DNA of 50,131 nt from Flammula alnicola (GCA_015499995.1 JADNRV010000344.1:1-50131), one strand, 5' to 3'. Positions 29,561-40,149 are shown, counted from the stretch's first letter. Notes: generated by a model from the sequence alone, not told the origin. Made by a program: numbers and translations.

Positions 29561-30055
29561 GCAGCAGCATGACGGCGGCTGCTGCTGTCCGTATACGGCG
29601 ACAGCGACAAGGCGGGAGCAGCAGCAGCAGCAGCTCCCACTGCTGCTGCTCGTCCTCGGACCTCGTTGTCACCATATAGCAGCAGCAGCACGACAGCAGC
29701 CGCTGCTCATATACGGCGATGGCGACAGCGACGGCGACGAGGCGGAAGCAGCAGCAGCAGCGCCCACTGCTGCTGGTCGGATATGGTGGCGACAAGGGGT
29801 AGCAGCAGCACGACCGCTGCTGCTGCTCGGATACAGCGACGACGTCCAGTTGGGAGCAGCAGCAGCAGCATGATGGCGACGAGGTGGGAGGAGCAACAGC
29901 ACGACGGCTGCTGCTCAAATAAGGCGACGGTGGCGAGGTGGGGGCAGTGGCAGCACAACGAGATGGAAGCAATGGCAGCAACACAGGCCCCCCTGCTGTT
30001 GCCCCGTTATGGCAGTGACAACGAGGGGGGAACGCCGGCGGCAGCGACACGATGA
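29561..30055. repeat. CAG/CTG hairpin minisatellite, right block
   Basis: Continues the units of the left block after the MITE: GCAGCAGC(A)nGACGGC.. / GCTGCTGCTG with spacers of the type TATACGGCGACAGCGAC. Units degrade toward 30055, where the conserved inverted-repeat arm begins. Confidence 0.82.
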
Positions 30056-30297
30056 CAAGGAGAGGACGAGGACAAGCAGCAGCAGGAGAGGCGACGATGT
30101 GTGTTACTCACATTGATATGCGCCCTCCTTTTTCTCTTGTCCTCGTTTCACTCCCGTATTTCATTTTATTTGTTGTATATCTTATGAAATATATTCAAAG
30201 TTTTCTATTTACTCTTTTTTACCTGAGATTTTCGAGATGGCCTGGGCCACCTGGTCCTCGTTTTGCCATGCGAAGCAATGGCCCTCATCCCTCCAAG

Positions 30298-30480
30298 TTA
30301 CTGTACCTCACCTCGAGGACGCTGACCAGTCGACCCTTAGTGTATTCGTCACTGAGCGTACAGGCGTAAGCATCATGCGAAGCGGTGGTAGGAAGATGTA
30401 CGTGGCGCACTTGACGGTTGTGTTTTGACATGCACTTGTCTTCGTGCTCACACTCCACAGCTGAGCGCTGAGTAGTTGTG
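30298..30480 (-). pseudogene. HDAC fragment (catalytic-domain end), isolated
   Basis: Diverged copy of HDAC exon 4, matching 2510-2690: tracts GACGCTGACCAG(T/G)CGACCCTT, GTATTCGTCACTGAG and GAAGCGGTGGTAGGAAGATGT. On the minus strand it corresponds to HNRKVPTSFYHRFARDACALSDEYAKGRLVSV but with indels. No SAMC or F-box piece accompanies it. Confidence 0.75.
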
Positions 30481-31834
30481 ACGTCGCGTGATGGAGGCAG
30501 CGACGAGAACTTTAGAGCTGACCCGACAGACTATCAATCTTGTACTTATCGATCTGTACTCTGGTCACTGGTGTGCTGTGCCGGATCATTCAACCATCTG
30601 GAAATCTTGTCCCATTGACCAATACATAGCTCTTCACGAGAACGCACACGCAAAACGCAAAAGAATGATATCACGCTTTGACGCCTTGCCCAATTGCCAA
30701 GTTGACAACTTGATAGAGTTATACTTTTAGACACAAAACCGGCCACCTCTCGAACCGGGGGTGTGGGGTTGGGGGTGGGGTGGAGATGGAGATGGAGAAT
30801 GCGGGGGCCGAGGGTGGCTTATCTGATTACATAGGTACGTACAATACATACTTGACCAAGTTCCTCGAGGTTCTCCGCTGAGTGAGTTGATAGTTCAATC
30901 GCCTTGGGAGCTACGTAAGTGAGGATATGCTCGTACATAACTTCAACTGTATTGGCGTCGGACCTCTACGTAGGTATTGTATTGCATCCTGATCGCGAGC
31001 TCGAGGCATGCATGCATGCAGAAGTTGAACGAGTAGAATTATTCAATTGTGTAATAGGCACGGTTCAAGGAAACACGGAGCGAGCGACAACTTGATAATA
31101 ATGAAATGCACGTACGGAGGCGGATGACATCTAAGCGAAGCTCTCCCTCCTATGCGCAAATGGTAAGAGCGCGCGTACATACAGACGTAGAGTACATATG
31201 ACCACCCCGACCACGAGTGATGGAGACAAGCGAACACAAGCGAGCCCGTCTAACATAACACCTGACACTGTACAAGACTTTGCAGGCGATTGCGATTGGC
31301 CCCTGGCAAGCGCCTCCGGGTGCGGGGACGTCGAGTATCCGGGGCTGGGGATTGGTGGACTAGAAAGGATGGAGATATTCAATTGGGAGATATTGGGACT
31401 CGAGAAAGGGTGCGCGTTTTGGCACACGAAATTTAATGCATGATAGTCTGCCGGCCGGCTTCGTCAGGTTGCCTGCACGGGTGCCGCAGTATGTACGTGG
31501 TCTGCCATGTCCTGGCGAATCCTCACTGCGATTGGTGAGATGTGGATGTGGATGCCTCGACGCTCGAGGTCATCGCTTGATCAAACGTAAGTGTTTCCGT
31601 TCTTCGAACTTGTCTCTCCTGATCTTTAACTTCTCCGCCCCGCCGCGTCACCCGATTGCCGTCAGTAAAAGACTAGCACAAGTACGGAGGCCGAGAATAT
31701 CTACAGCCGGTTATATCATGCCCGATAGCCGACCACACTGAGCGAGCATTAATAGCTTCTCTCCGAGAATCCAGGTTATATTCTGTTCTCTCAGAATTAC
31801 TCTCCCCACATCATCGCCTCCCCCACCACCGACG
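30481..31834. other. Upstream region of the acyl-CoA ligase, with two inverted repeats
   Basis: 30800-31105 is a good reverse-complement match to 42330-42625, downstream of F-box e (shared ACATACTTGACCAAGTTC, CCGCTGAGTGA, AGGAAAC). 31222-31400 pairs with 22462-22620. An 80-aa plus-strand frame (30488-30730) has no recognisable features. The last ~90 bases before the ATG are pyrimidine-rich and plausible as a core promoter and leader, but I see no clear TATA box. Confidence 0.6.
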
Positions 31835-34800
31835 ATGTACATCAAATCACCCTACCCGCCGCCGCCGCCCCTGCCCACGACGAACGCGCACTACATCTTC
31901 TTCAAGCGGCCCGAGCAGAACGGGTGGGCGGATGCCGATTTCACGGCGCACGTCGAGCCCGCCGCTAGGGTGCACGATGGCCACACCGCGGAGAAGAGGG
32001 TGATGTGGGGCGAATTTGTGAGGGGGGTGGAGGATCTGAGCACGGGGTTAGGGGTGTCTGAGCGGGAGGGCGGGTTGGGGTTGGAGGGGTGGGAGGAGGG
32101 CGAGGGGGCGGAGGCTGTGGGAGGAAAGAGGGGAAAGGAGATTGTGGGGATCATGAGCGAGAATTCGTCGGTGAGTGGTTGTGTTGGGAGATGGAGGAGT
32201 GCAAGGTCTCGTGCTCGTACCCCGGGCGCCGAGCGAGCATGGGCGCTCGGGAGTCGGCACGGAAGGGCCAGGGTCGTGGCTCACACCTGCCTCCCTGCCA
32301 CCATTCTACGCAACTCATCCTAACACGCACTCTCTCTTGGCCCACAGGAATATATCACCCTCGTACACGCCTGCCTGCGCATCGCCGTCCCCTTCGCACT
32401 CATATCATCATACAGCACGCCCTTCGAGCTCAAGCACGCATTGAAGCTGTCCAAGGCGACGCGGTTGTTCGTCGATGCCAAGTTTCTTAAGACGGTGCTG
32501 CCTGCGGCGAGGGAGGCGGGGATACCGGAGGACCGCATCTACCTCATGAAGGAGGGCGAGGAGAAGACGGCGAAGAAGGGCAAAGGGAGGAAGAGCTTCA
32601 GGAGCATTATCGAGGATGTGCGGAAGAGGAAGACGCCCGTCGTGGATGTGCGTCCTGCGGGGAAAGATACTCTCGCGTATTTGGTGTTCTCCAGTGGGAC
32701 GAGTGGGTTGCCGAAAGGTAATTTGTCTTTGCGGCTCATTCTCTTGGTAGGTGCTAATGGAAAACAGCTGTGATGATCTCGCACGGGAACCTCATTTTCT
32801 CCATCGGCCAAGCGGTCGTCCTCCAAGAAGCTGCTTTGGCTGTATATACCGTGCGTCGCTGCCCCGCCAACACCAACGCCCCTACTTACTTACTCTTTGT
32901 TAGCCCCCTAACCCAGAAAGCATCCCCGTCACGCTTGCCTTTCTGCCCTTGCACCACACCTACGGCCTGCACTCGTACTGCTTCCGCGCGTGTCTTGCCC
33001 CGAACACGCTCATCATACTCCCAAAGTGGGATATCCACGTCGCGCTCAGCGTTATTCCCCAGTGCGTCTCTTTCACCTCTCGCTGTCCCTGAGCTCATCC
33101 CTTTCTCGGACAGGTACAAAATAACCGGCCTGACACTCATCCCCTCCGTCGTGCACCAGCTCGTCAACCACCCGGGGATTGAGAAGGCGGATTTCAGTAG
33201 CGTGCTCTACATGAACAGCGGTGCGGCGTACTTGCCCCCCGAGCTGCACGAGAAGATGACGCGCTTGGTTCCCTCCGAGGCGCAATTTGGTGAAGGTGGG
33301 TTCCCTTTTTTTTTTTTTGGTTCTCCCTTCGAATGCGGTAGTTGGGACGCGTCGTTGTCGTTGTATGCGTGTCTACATGCGCGTTTGTGTCCACTTTGAC
33401 TGAATGTTAACGCGCCTTGCTTTCTCTCTCTCTCTCTCTTTCGTGACAGGTTATGGTATGTCAGAAGCTGTACGTCCTTCCCTTCTTTCTTTCTTTCTTC
33501 CTCTCCATCTGCCCTTCCTCCCAGTCTCTCTGCATCCATCCCGCACAACAGCTACTAACACACACACACACACCCCCCCCCTTCCGAACAGACGATAGCA
33601 GCCATAACGCAACCGCTAACCGGCATGCTCGGCGGCACGCTGCAGCGCATCCCCGGATGCACGGGCATCCTCCTCCCAGGCATGGAGGCCGTCCTGCTCA
33701 AGGACGAGAACAGTACGCCGCCACATATCCCCGCTCTCTCTTCCTCCACTACCTCCATTGCCTCCAATACCTCCACTGCCTCTTCTTCTTCGTATACCAC
33801 CACCACCACCAGTACCACCACCACCACCACATCTCTCTTGAGCACCTCCGAGACAGGCCCCGCAGGCTGCAAACTGAACGAGCCCGGAGAGCTCTGGCTG
33901 CGCAGCGCCAACGTCGCGCTTGGGTACTGGAACAACCCCGCTGCGAGCAGGGCCACGTTTGTGCGCGGGTGGTTGAAGACGGGCGATCGGTTTAGCGTGG
34001 ATGGGGGTGGGAATTTCTGGTTTGCGGATCGCGCGAAGGTGGGTTTTTGGGGTTTTTGAGGTTTTAGGGGGTTCGATGGGGGGAGCGCTACATAGACCGC
34101 TGCTTCTCTCTTTCTCTTGTCCTCATTTCTCTCTCTCTCTTTCGTCTTCTTTATCCTTTTTCTTTATCCTTTTTTTAATCATATTCTACAGCTATAACTA
34201 ACCCCATCCCCCCTCCCTCCCCCATCCCCCCTCCCTCCCCCTCCCTCTCTCTCTCGCACAGGACACCCTCAAAGTCTCCGGCGCGCAAGTCTCCCCCGTC
34301 GAGATCGAGAACTGCCTCCTCGCGCACCCCGCGGGGCTCATCACCGACGCTACCGTTGCCGGCGTGTCGGGCGGACGCACGGACGACGAGAAGGTCCCGA
34401 GGGCGTGGGTTGTGTTGAGTGATGTTGGGAAGGGGTTGGGGTTGGGGTCGGGGCAGGGCCAGGGGGGGAATGGAGAAGGGGAAGGGTGGGGCGAGGAAAA
34501 AGTGGTGCAAGAGTTGGACAGGTGGCATAGGGAGAATTTGAGCAAGTATAAGTGGTTGAGGGGGGGTATTGAGGTTGTCGATGAGGTACGTTGTTGTTTT
34601 TTTTCCCCCTTGGTTTTTGCTTTTTTGGCGTTGGTGTTTGTTGTTTCTGTTTCTTTCTCCGGTTCCGTTGTTGTCTCCGTTTCTGTGCTCTCTTCCTTCC
34701 TTCCTTCCTTTCTCTTCTCTATTCTATTCTATTCTATTCCATTCTACCCACAAGTTCCATAACCGCCGATCCTAATTCCTCCTCTCGTAACTTTTTAGAT

Positions 34801-34924
34801 ACCCAAGTCGCCTACGGGAAAGACGCTGCGGCGCGTTCTTCAGGATCGGTACGAGGCGCAGCTGAAGAAACAGAAACAGCAACAGAGACATGGACGGCAG
34901 AGCAGGATTAATGCTAAGCTCTGA
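31835..34924 (+). CDS. AMP-dependent acyl-CoA ligase (4-coumarate/long-chain acyl-CoA ligase-like), peroxisomal
   Basis: Nine exons: 31835-32170, 32348-32717, 32768-32850, 32904-33061, 33114-33295, 33450-33469, 33592-34038, 34262-34585, 34799-34924; all GT-AG, summing to 681 aa. The family activates a carboxylic acid with ATP to the acyl-AMP, then forms the CoA thioester. Motifs: P-loop SSGTSGLPKAV (~228-238), GYGMSEA (~377-384), KTGDRF and ADRAKD, GAQVSPVEIE, and the catalytic-lysine motif KSPTGKTLRR. It ends in AKL, a type 1 peroxisomal signal. The N-terminus MYIKSPYPPPPPLP is typical of basidiomycete members. Odd points: a 20-base micro-exon, a Ser/Thr run from an (ACC)n tract in exon 7, and a Gly-rich insert in exon 8, both absent from the left copy. 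Substrate unknown. Confidence 0.9.
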
Positions 34925-35489
34925 GTGGGCGGCTCGTTTTAATTTGCGAGTTGCTATGTACGGATTTTTATTTGAATGGCATCCTTCCTGGACTTTGGTT
35001 GGCTTCGAAGTACAGTAAGTTTGAACTTTTCGGCTTAGACTTCGAAGTTTGGGTGGAGCTGCAAGGATCGTATTTGCATTGCTGCGTTGTTGGTTACGGA
35101 TTGCGGATTGTGGGTTATGGCTGACAATGTGAACATCATATCCACTCTAACTAGGAAGGGGAGGAGGGATCAGGCAGACGGCACTGCGTAAGATTATGAA
35201 GACTTTTTAGCGTAAAGTTTGTGTCGGGTGGTGCTGGTACGCATTCAAATTGCCTCGTGCTCGTTTACCTGCTTAAACCTAAGTTGACTGTCGGACGTCG
35301 ATATTTGGGTACTTGGGATAGATGCCTGGCATCAATTAAAGTCGGCGCTTGACGGCAATTCGTCTCTTTTTTTGACGTGAAAAATGTCCTGTCTCAGCAC
35401 CTGGGTTGGAGCGTCTCTTCTCGCCGAACGATGCTATTTCGCTGATTACATACTTAGAATGAGGCTTGAAGACTAGTTGTACACCGGTC
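34925..35489. repeat. Inner-arm repeat between ligase and copy d
   Basis: Mirror of 8627-9168. It holds the ligase 3' flank and then DNA shared with the left arm (TTTGACGTGAAAA, GGTTGGAGCGTCTCTTCTC, TATTTCGCTGATTACATA). No gene is seen. Confidence 0.75.
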
Positions 35490-35640
35490 TCTCAAGCCTG
35501 ATCGACGTCCCACACGGGATGAATGCCAACGAGGAGGGATGGAACGAGGAGGGATGGAGTGTCGAGAACCTTGTCAGGCTCGAAGGGCCCGTGACGAAGA
35601 AATGGAGAGGCGAGCGGCTGTCGCGGGACCCATCGAGACA
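35490..35640 (+). pseudogene. HDAC C-terminal fragment, copy d
   Basis: Reads SLIDVPHGMNANEEGW, then a small duplicated NEEGW and SVENLVRLEG, joined at about 35640 to SAMC sequence by the same junction as in b and c (CATCGAGACATGCAGCCGG). Confidence 0.8.
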
Positions 35641-36452
35641 TGCAGCCGGTTTGTGAGCATTACAAAGGTTTTCAGTTGAGTTTGCAGGCAAGTTGGAGCT
35701 TTAGTAGCTCGTAGAGTGGGAATTGCAGTGACGGAAAGGAAATATACACAGCGGCGTCAGAAAGTTGGAAAGACCGAATGTCGAATTATATGAACACACC
35801 TCAGGCCTCTCGGTTTATAGTGATGCCACAGGCAAACCGTCTGTAAAATCCCCGATATCAGTCGTTTGTCAGGACTAGTCGCACAGCTGCCAAAGATAAC
35901 CCACTCAGAGCACCGTATGTGTCCGTCGGGACGCGAACCAAGCATGCTCTGTGCAGCCGGCATCGGATGAAGTTCAACCGAAGAATTCAACTGGCAATAT
36001 CACGTTGATTTTCTGCAGAAATTACGTTAACGTTGACTTTCAGTATCCTTGGGTTGGTGGACGTAAATATTAAATAGTACTATCGCAAAAATGCATCGAA
36101 AGACAGGAAGAGGCGTACAACTTCGGCCACGGCCGCCGATATCATTGCTTGACTGGCGCGAGTTCTTCTGAGAGAGGTAGAGTTTTCTTCATCTACGTCG
36201 AGAAGGAGATAGCGACTGCAAAGTGGGCTTTAATTCATATTTCCGACTGTCAGACACAAGGTACCTCCCGGTGCACTCCCAACAACGATTCCAACCCCTG
36301 GCATATGCTAGAGAACCCTCGGGCAGCTCTGAGGCCTTGAGACGCGTCCACGCTACACCGTCAGCCTATTGAACGGCGAAAATCAGCAATGATGAAGGGT
36401 TTGATCGTACCAGAAGCAACTGGACGAAAGTTGGCCTCTTGTCGGAAGACAT
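35641..36452 (-). pseudogene. Mitochondrial SAM carrier, copy d (degraded)
   Basis: Mirror of SAMC b. The ATG is at 36452 ([15 protein letters not shown]); exon 2 is shortened, removing the first carrier signature; exons 3-4 carry indels and an unrelated segment near 35950-36060; exon 5 stops at the HDAC junction. Parts such as STYGALSG and LWHHYKPR correspond to b. Confidence 0.82.
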
Positions 36453-36803
36453 TATGAGGCCTGAAAAGCTCGAGACTGAGGAAAGAGGCATGGCAAATAG
36501 GGTACAAGGTTGGGAGAGAGAGAGTCGGAACAAATTTATATATAGATCGACTGTCATCTATTATTTGGTGCGCCATGAGAGACTAACTCCGAACAACCCG
36601 AGGAGACCCGGGAGACCTACCAACAACAGGTTGATTATCATCTGTCACTTGTATATGGCCTGTCAGGAGAGACTACGGGAGACCAGGGTAAGCTCACGAA
36701 CGATCAGTTGACTCTCAGGCCTCAGACCTTTGCTCTTGTCCTACTTCCAAGCCTACTTCGGTGCCATAGATCTGGTCTATCTCCAATACCACGCTTGAGC
36801 TTG
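36453..36803. promoter_or_regulatory. Shared promoter region of F-box d and SAMC d
   Basis: AAATTTATATATAG at 36532-36545 is the complement of the TATA-like element of copies b and c, at the same distance from the SAMC start. A probable 5'-UTR donor AGGGTAAGCTCACG lies nearer to the F-box start (about 36686). Function is inferred. Confidence 0.5.
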
Positions 36804-38540
36804 ATGGCTCTAGCAATAACGGATGATCCTGACTTTTCCCGGCTTTTGGAGAACAATGAAGCACCCTCGAAGGCGACGATGGATCAAGTCAAGGAACTAC
36901 TGGAAGAACCAATGAAGGAACTTCGAAGTATTCAGGCCGAAATTCGACATCTGGCTGCGCTCATCCAGAATCTGAAAGAGAAGGAACAAACGACCCAAGC
37001 GACCATCAAGCTATACAACAGGATACTGTCCCCTGCTCGCCGTGTACCACCCGAGATATGGAGCGAAATTTTCTACCACTGCCTTCCGACTCAACGCAAC
37101 CCTATCATGAGCACCTCAGATGCTCCCCTACTCCTTACTCGCGTATGCAGTGCATGGCGATCGGCTGCCCTGTCCTCACCTCGTCTCTGGGCAAGACTAC
37201 ATATCCCATTTGCATGCATCACTGTCCAGGAGGATCAGCGTCAGTATTTCGCTCGGGAGATGAAGCGCCGTTCTGAAGGCGTGAAGTATTGGCTCTCCCG
37301 ATCCGGCACCTGCCCTATCTCATTATCAGTATTATACACCAGCTATAGCGGAGCGCTATCCACCCAGTCATATCAATGGGAAGCACAAGCATCGCATGTC
37401 CTATTCAGCGCCATTCTTCCCTTTGCGTCGCGTTGGAATGACCTCGAGTTGTGCATGCCATCCGACATTTATCGAAATCTGGACACGATGCTTTCAGTCG
37501 ACATGGTCCCTATGCTCAGATGCTTGAGAGCGAGTCTTCATGACCGAGACCCACGTGCATATCCCGCGAATACTTTCGTTTTGGCGAGGGCCCCAAACTT
37601 GCGAAAGGTATCGTTCAACGCACCGCAACTTGTTTTCAAGTTCATGGAAGATGTCCTCCCCCTCACCTATCTCTGCCTCCATTCAAAAATCTCGCACAAA
37701 CAGGCTTTCGTGGTCCTCGACAAATGTCCCAACCTTATCCATTGCAAGTTGATGGTCGTCGACGTCCCGCTCGAGGTATTCGAACCCCCAAGCACAGTGT
37801 CTCTTCCCCACCTACGATCATTATCCATTCAGGGTTTAGGATGCTCATATCTCAGCAAAGCCATCTGCGATTCCATCAGTGCGCCTAACCTCAATTGGAT
37901 CAACTATCAACAACATCATGTTTATCAACGTACCGGCGCGGTCACAGAGATTCCATTACCCATTCTCTCTCTAATTGAGAGGTCGAATTCTATCACCAAG
38001 CTGACTTTCGAGTCGCGCGGGTTATCCACTCCCGACATATCACAATGCTTTTGGCTCGCACCGCTCATTAGGCATTTGGTACTTGGGCCGGAGCCCCATG
38101 GACCCTCTCGAACCCTCACCATCCCCGAACGTCGACCCGGTATGGCAATAACAATAATGAATAACTTCGACCTCAACCCACTAATGGTCAAGGCGACTCG
38201 TGAAGAGACCCTACTCCCGAATTTGGAAATATTTGAGGCGTCGTTAATGACGAATTTCAGCGATGAAGATTTGTTGAAATTTATCATTGGGAGATTGGAC
38301 CTCGAGACTTTACGGAGTGGAATCGCTGCTCTGAAATCTGTCAGGATGACGTTCGATAGACCGAGGGAGAGAGATATTACTGCGGATGTTGAACGTCATG
38401 CAAAGGCGGCGGGTATAGATTTCCACTTGGAGCTTGCGTATCTACCAGAGCCGTGGAGTGCCACTAACCTTCTTTCGCCATCACTTGGGTTGACAGCGGA
38501 TGGGCGTTCATGGCATCTTCAAGATATCGAGGAGGATTAG
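36804..38540 (+). CDS. F-box-like protein with LRR-like C-terminus, copy d
   Basis: Intact 578 aa from the family start MALAITDDPDFSRLLENNEAP; the frame extends upstream to 36708 but not in the other copies. N-terminal helix (KELRSIQAEIRHLAALIQNLKEKE), F-box-like RRVPPEIWSEIFYHCLP at ~90, LLLTRVCSAWRSAALSSPRLW, and LRR-like C-terminal part (LPHLRSLSIQGLG, LIRHLVLG). Presumed SCF substrate receptor. The first half groups with a/b (MKRRSEGVKYWLSRSGTC), while the last third is almost the same as e and f (MTNFSDEDLLKFIIGRLDLE), suggesting gene conversion among copies. Ends HLQDIEED. Confidence 0.88.
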   Translation: MALAITDDPDFSRLLENNEAPSKATMDQVKELLEEPMKELRSIQAEIRHLAALIQNLKEKEQTTQATIKLYNRILSPARRVPPEIWSEIFYHCLPTQRNPIMSTSDAPLLLTRVCSAWRSAALSSPRLWARLHIPFACITVQEDQRQYFAREMKRRSEGVKYWLSRSGTCPISLSVLYTSYSGALSTQSYQWEAQASHVLFSAILPFASRWNDLELCMPSDIYRNLDTMLSVDMVPMLRCLRASLHDRDPRAYPANTFVLARAPNLRKVSFNAPQLVFKFMEDVLPLTYLCLHSKISHKQAFVVLDKCPNLIHCKLMVVDVPLEVFEPPSTVSLPHLRSLSIQGLGCSYLSKAICDSISAPNLNWINYQQHHVYQRTGAVTEIPLPILSLIERSNSITKLTFESRGLSTPDISQCFWLAPLIRHLVLGPEPHGPSRTLTIPERRPGMAITIMNNFDLNPLMVKATREETLLPNLEIFEASLMTNFSDEDLLKFIIGRLDLETLRSGIAALKSVRMTFDRPRERDITADVERHAKAAGIDFHLELAYLPEPWSATNLLSPSLGLTADGRSWHLQDIEED

Positions 38541-39016
38541 GCTCATTCTCTGTGCGAGTGTACTGTAGTGTTTATTAGCTTTATCATTACGTTGGGTAGT
38601 CCGTGCGGATATTTCGCGAGTCCTTTATTTGCATTTCGTACTCTAGCTCACAGCTGTACAGTATAGTTGGTATTCCACCAGCGGCCGGCGTGACTTCGAC
38701 TTAGCCTATGTCGCAGGGGCCTGATGCTATGCTGGCAGCATACGCGGTTTCTTTTGACCTTTTGACTGCAGAAGTAATATTCTGCATGTATATAGGCCAC
38801 TGCACGCTTCAAATCTCACACCGGTGTGTCAGATGCCATTGACATGCATTTACATACTCATTGAGATGGAGGATACGTGGATCCGGTTACATATAAATAA
38901 TTGCCTCCTCTTCTAGATGCACCCCAGGCTATATTATGTCCTCTATACATAACTCCACCACCAGCTGCAGAAAAACGATGGCCGTACTTGACTACCCAAG
39001 TTCACCACATCAAACC
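38541..39016. repeat. 3' flank of F-box d (inner-arm repeat) and spacer
   Basis: 38541-38770 pairs in reverse with about 5270-5611 and resembles 22630-22868 (TTGGGTAGTCC.., TTTTGACCTTTTGACTGCAG). 38771-39016 has no recognised feature. Confidence 0.7.
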
Positions 39017-39201
39017 CAGTATATCAAAGCGCCCTTTCCCTCCCCTCCGCCCCTTCCCAACACGAACTCGCACAACATCTTCTTCAAGCGGCCCGAGGAA
39101 GCGCAGTAGGCGGACTACACTGTCCGCACCGACGCAACTACGGACACGCGGTTGATATTGCACGATTTCGCGCGAAGGGTGGAGGAGCTGAGCACGGGGC
39201 T
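39017..39201 (+). pseudogene. Acyl-CoA ligase exon 1 fragment
   Basis: Reads YIKAPFPSPPPLPNTN, then HNIFFKRPEEAQ-stop-ADYTV and HDFARRVEELSTGL, a clear relative of exon 1 of the intact gene (YIKSPYPPPPPLPTTN, HYIFFKRPEQ, EDLSTGL). The initiator ATG is missing and an in-frame TAG follows EEAQ. No further exons are present downstream, so this is an independent, older fragment of the gene family. Confidence 0.82.
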
Positions 39202-40149
39202 GATACACCCCCTGGCCGTTCGCCATCTTGCTCTGTACAACCCCATACTTGCCCGGGTTATCCCGTACCCCCAAAACGCACCCAACAGCCCCATAACCGA
39301 CCTCTCGCCATCGAGTTCCTGACTACTTATCCAACCCTCGCGGTCAATACGCCGTTCCTAACATCTGCAAACGTCCGAGGAAGCCAACAACGTACCAGAG
39401 CTACCTCGGACGATCTTGACTGTGGTTACGAAAAGCAGCAGCAGGTGACAGAGGGGCGGCGAATACAACGAACGCCAAGAGGCACGCAGCAGAAGACCTT
39501 CATGCGCGTCAGCGGGCCCGGCACACAGTCGAGGAAAAGACGTACGAGCGGGCACCGTGACGGATACCGTCCCTCAGCCACCACCACCACACTCGATAGC
39601 CGTGGGTCCCTACTGTGCGCGGACACTACGATCGCCTATTCGACACACGAACTCGTGTCACTCTGAGATGCACATACGGCTGTGCCTGGCGACGAGCGAC
39701 GGAGGGTTTGGAGATCTCGAAAACCTATGTAAGTCAGGCTGTTTTTCGTATCTCGGGTACTGACTGGTTTCGTAGGGTTCTCCTGGCCTGATGACAACGT
39801 GGTGATTCGAATCCGTACATGGCCCCGGAGTCGAAACCTGGACGAGACAACTTTTTTCTGCGTTTGCCAGCGACGCAATGATACCTCTCGTTACTGCACC
39901 CACCGCCCCTTCAAATCCTCTGGGGCGGCAACTTCGAAAATAAAGCCCCACATTTAAATCTGGTACCTCCGTAACGAAATGGGGTGAGTGATACGCCTTG
40001 AAGATGCAATGGCCGCCGAAATAAACAATTGCCTTGAGTGCGTTACTTCGAGAATGCGATCTCAAATTAAAAGTGACGCCAAGGGTGGGCATTCCTGATG
40101 GTATCGGCGGCCCTTTGAGCGTGACAAGGTTCCCGATGCCCCATGCAGC
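39202..40149. other. Non-coding DNA, with a short HDAC trace
   Basis: Frames in 39358-40092 are short, overlap on both strands and show no family features. Near 40105-40145 CCCTTTGAGCGTGACAAGGTTC resembles the HDAC tail (CCCTTCGAGCTTGACAAGGTTC), the remains of the HDAC part of copy e. Nothing else is identified. Confidence 0.5.

Larger units (their letters stand above)
27724..30237. mobile_element. Long inverted-repeat (fold-back-like) element with CAG/CTG interior
   Basis: About 250 bases at each end are imperfect inverted copies. The left end (CCTCAAAAACCTCAG.., TAAATAGAAAAC, ATAAGGTATGCAACAAA, AAGGAGGGCACATATTGACG, GTCATCGCCTC) pairs with the right end read in reverse (TCTCGAAAATCTCAG.., TAAATAGAAAAC, ATAAGATATACAACAAA, AAGGAGGGCGCATATCAATG, ATCGTCGCCTC). 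Further in, both arms turn into CAG/CTG-rich sequence. No transposase is present; 28015-28590 is unrelated filler. No target duplication was identified, so mobility is inferred only from the shape. Confidence 0.65.

Noticed and set aside
28495..30055. Long frames on both strands with runs of Ser, Ala, Leu or Gln
   Set aside because: They come from CAG/CTG repeats, which are open in all frames; there is no start or conserved domain.
30488..30730. 80-codon frame upstream of the ligase
   Set aside because: No recognisable family, no neighbour relation and no conservation within the window; too short to support alone.
39785..39850. tRNA-like T-loop (GATTCGAATCC)
   Set aside because: No matching acceptor, D or anticodon arms could be drawn around it.
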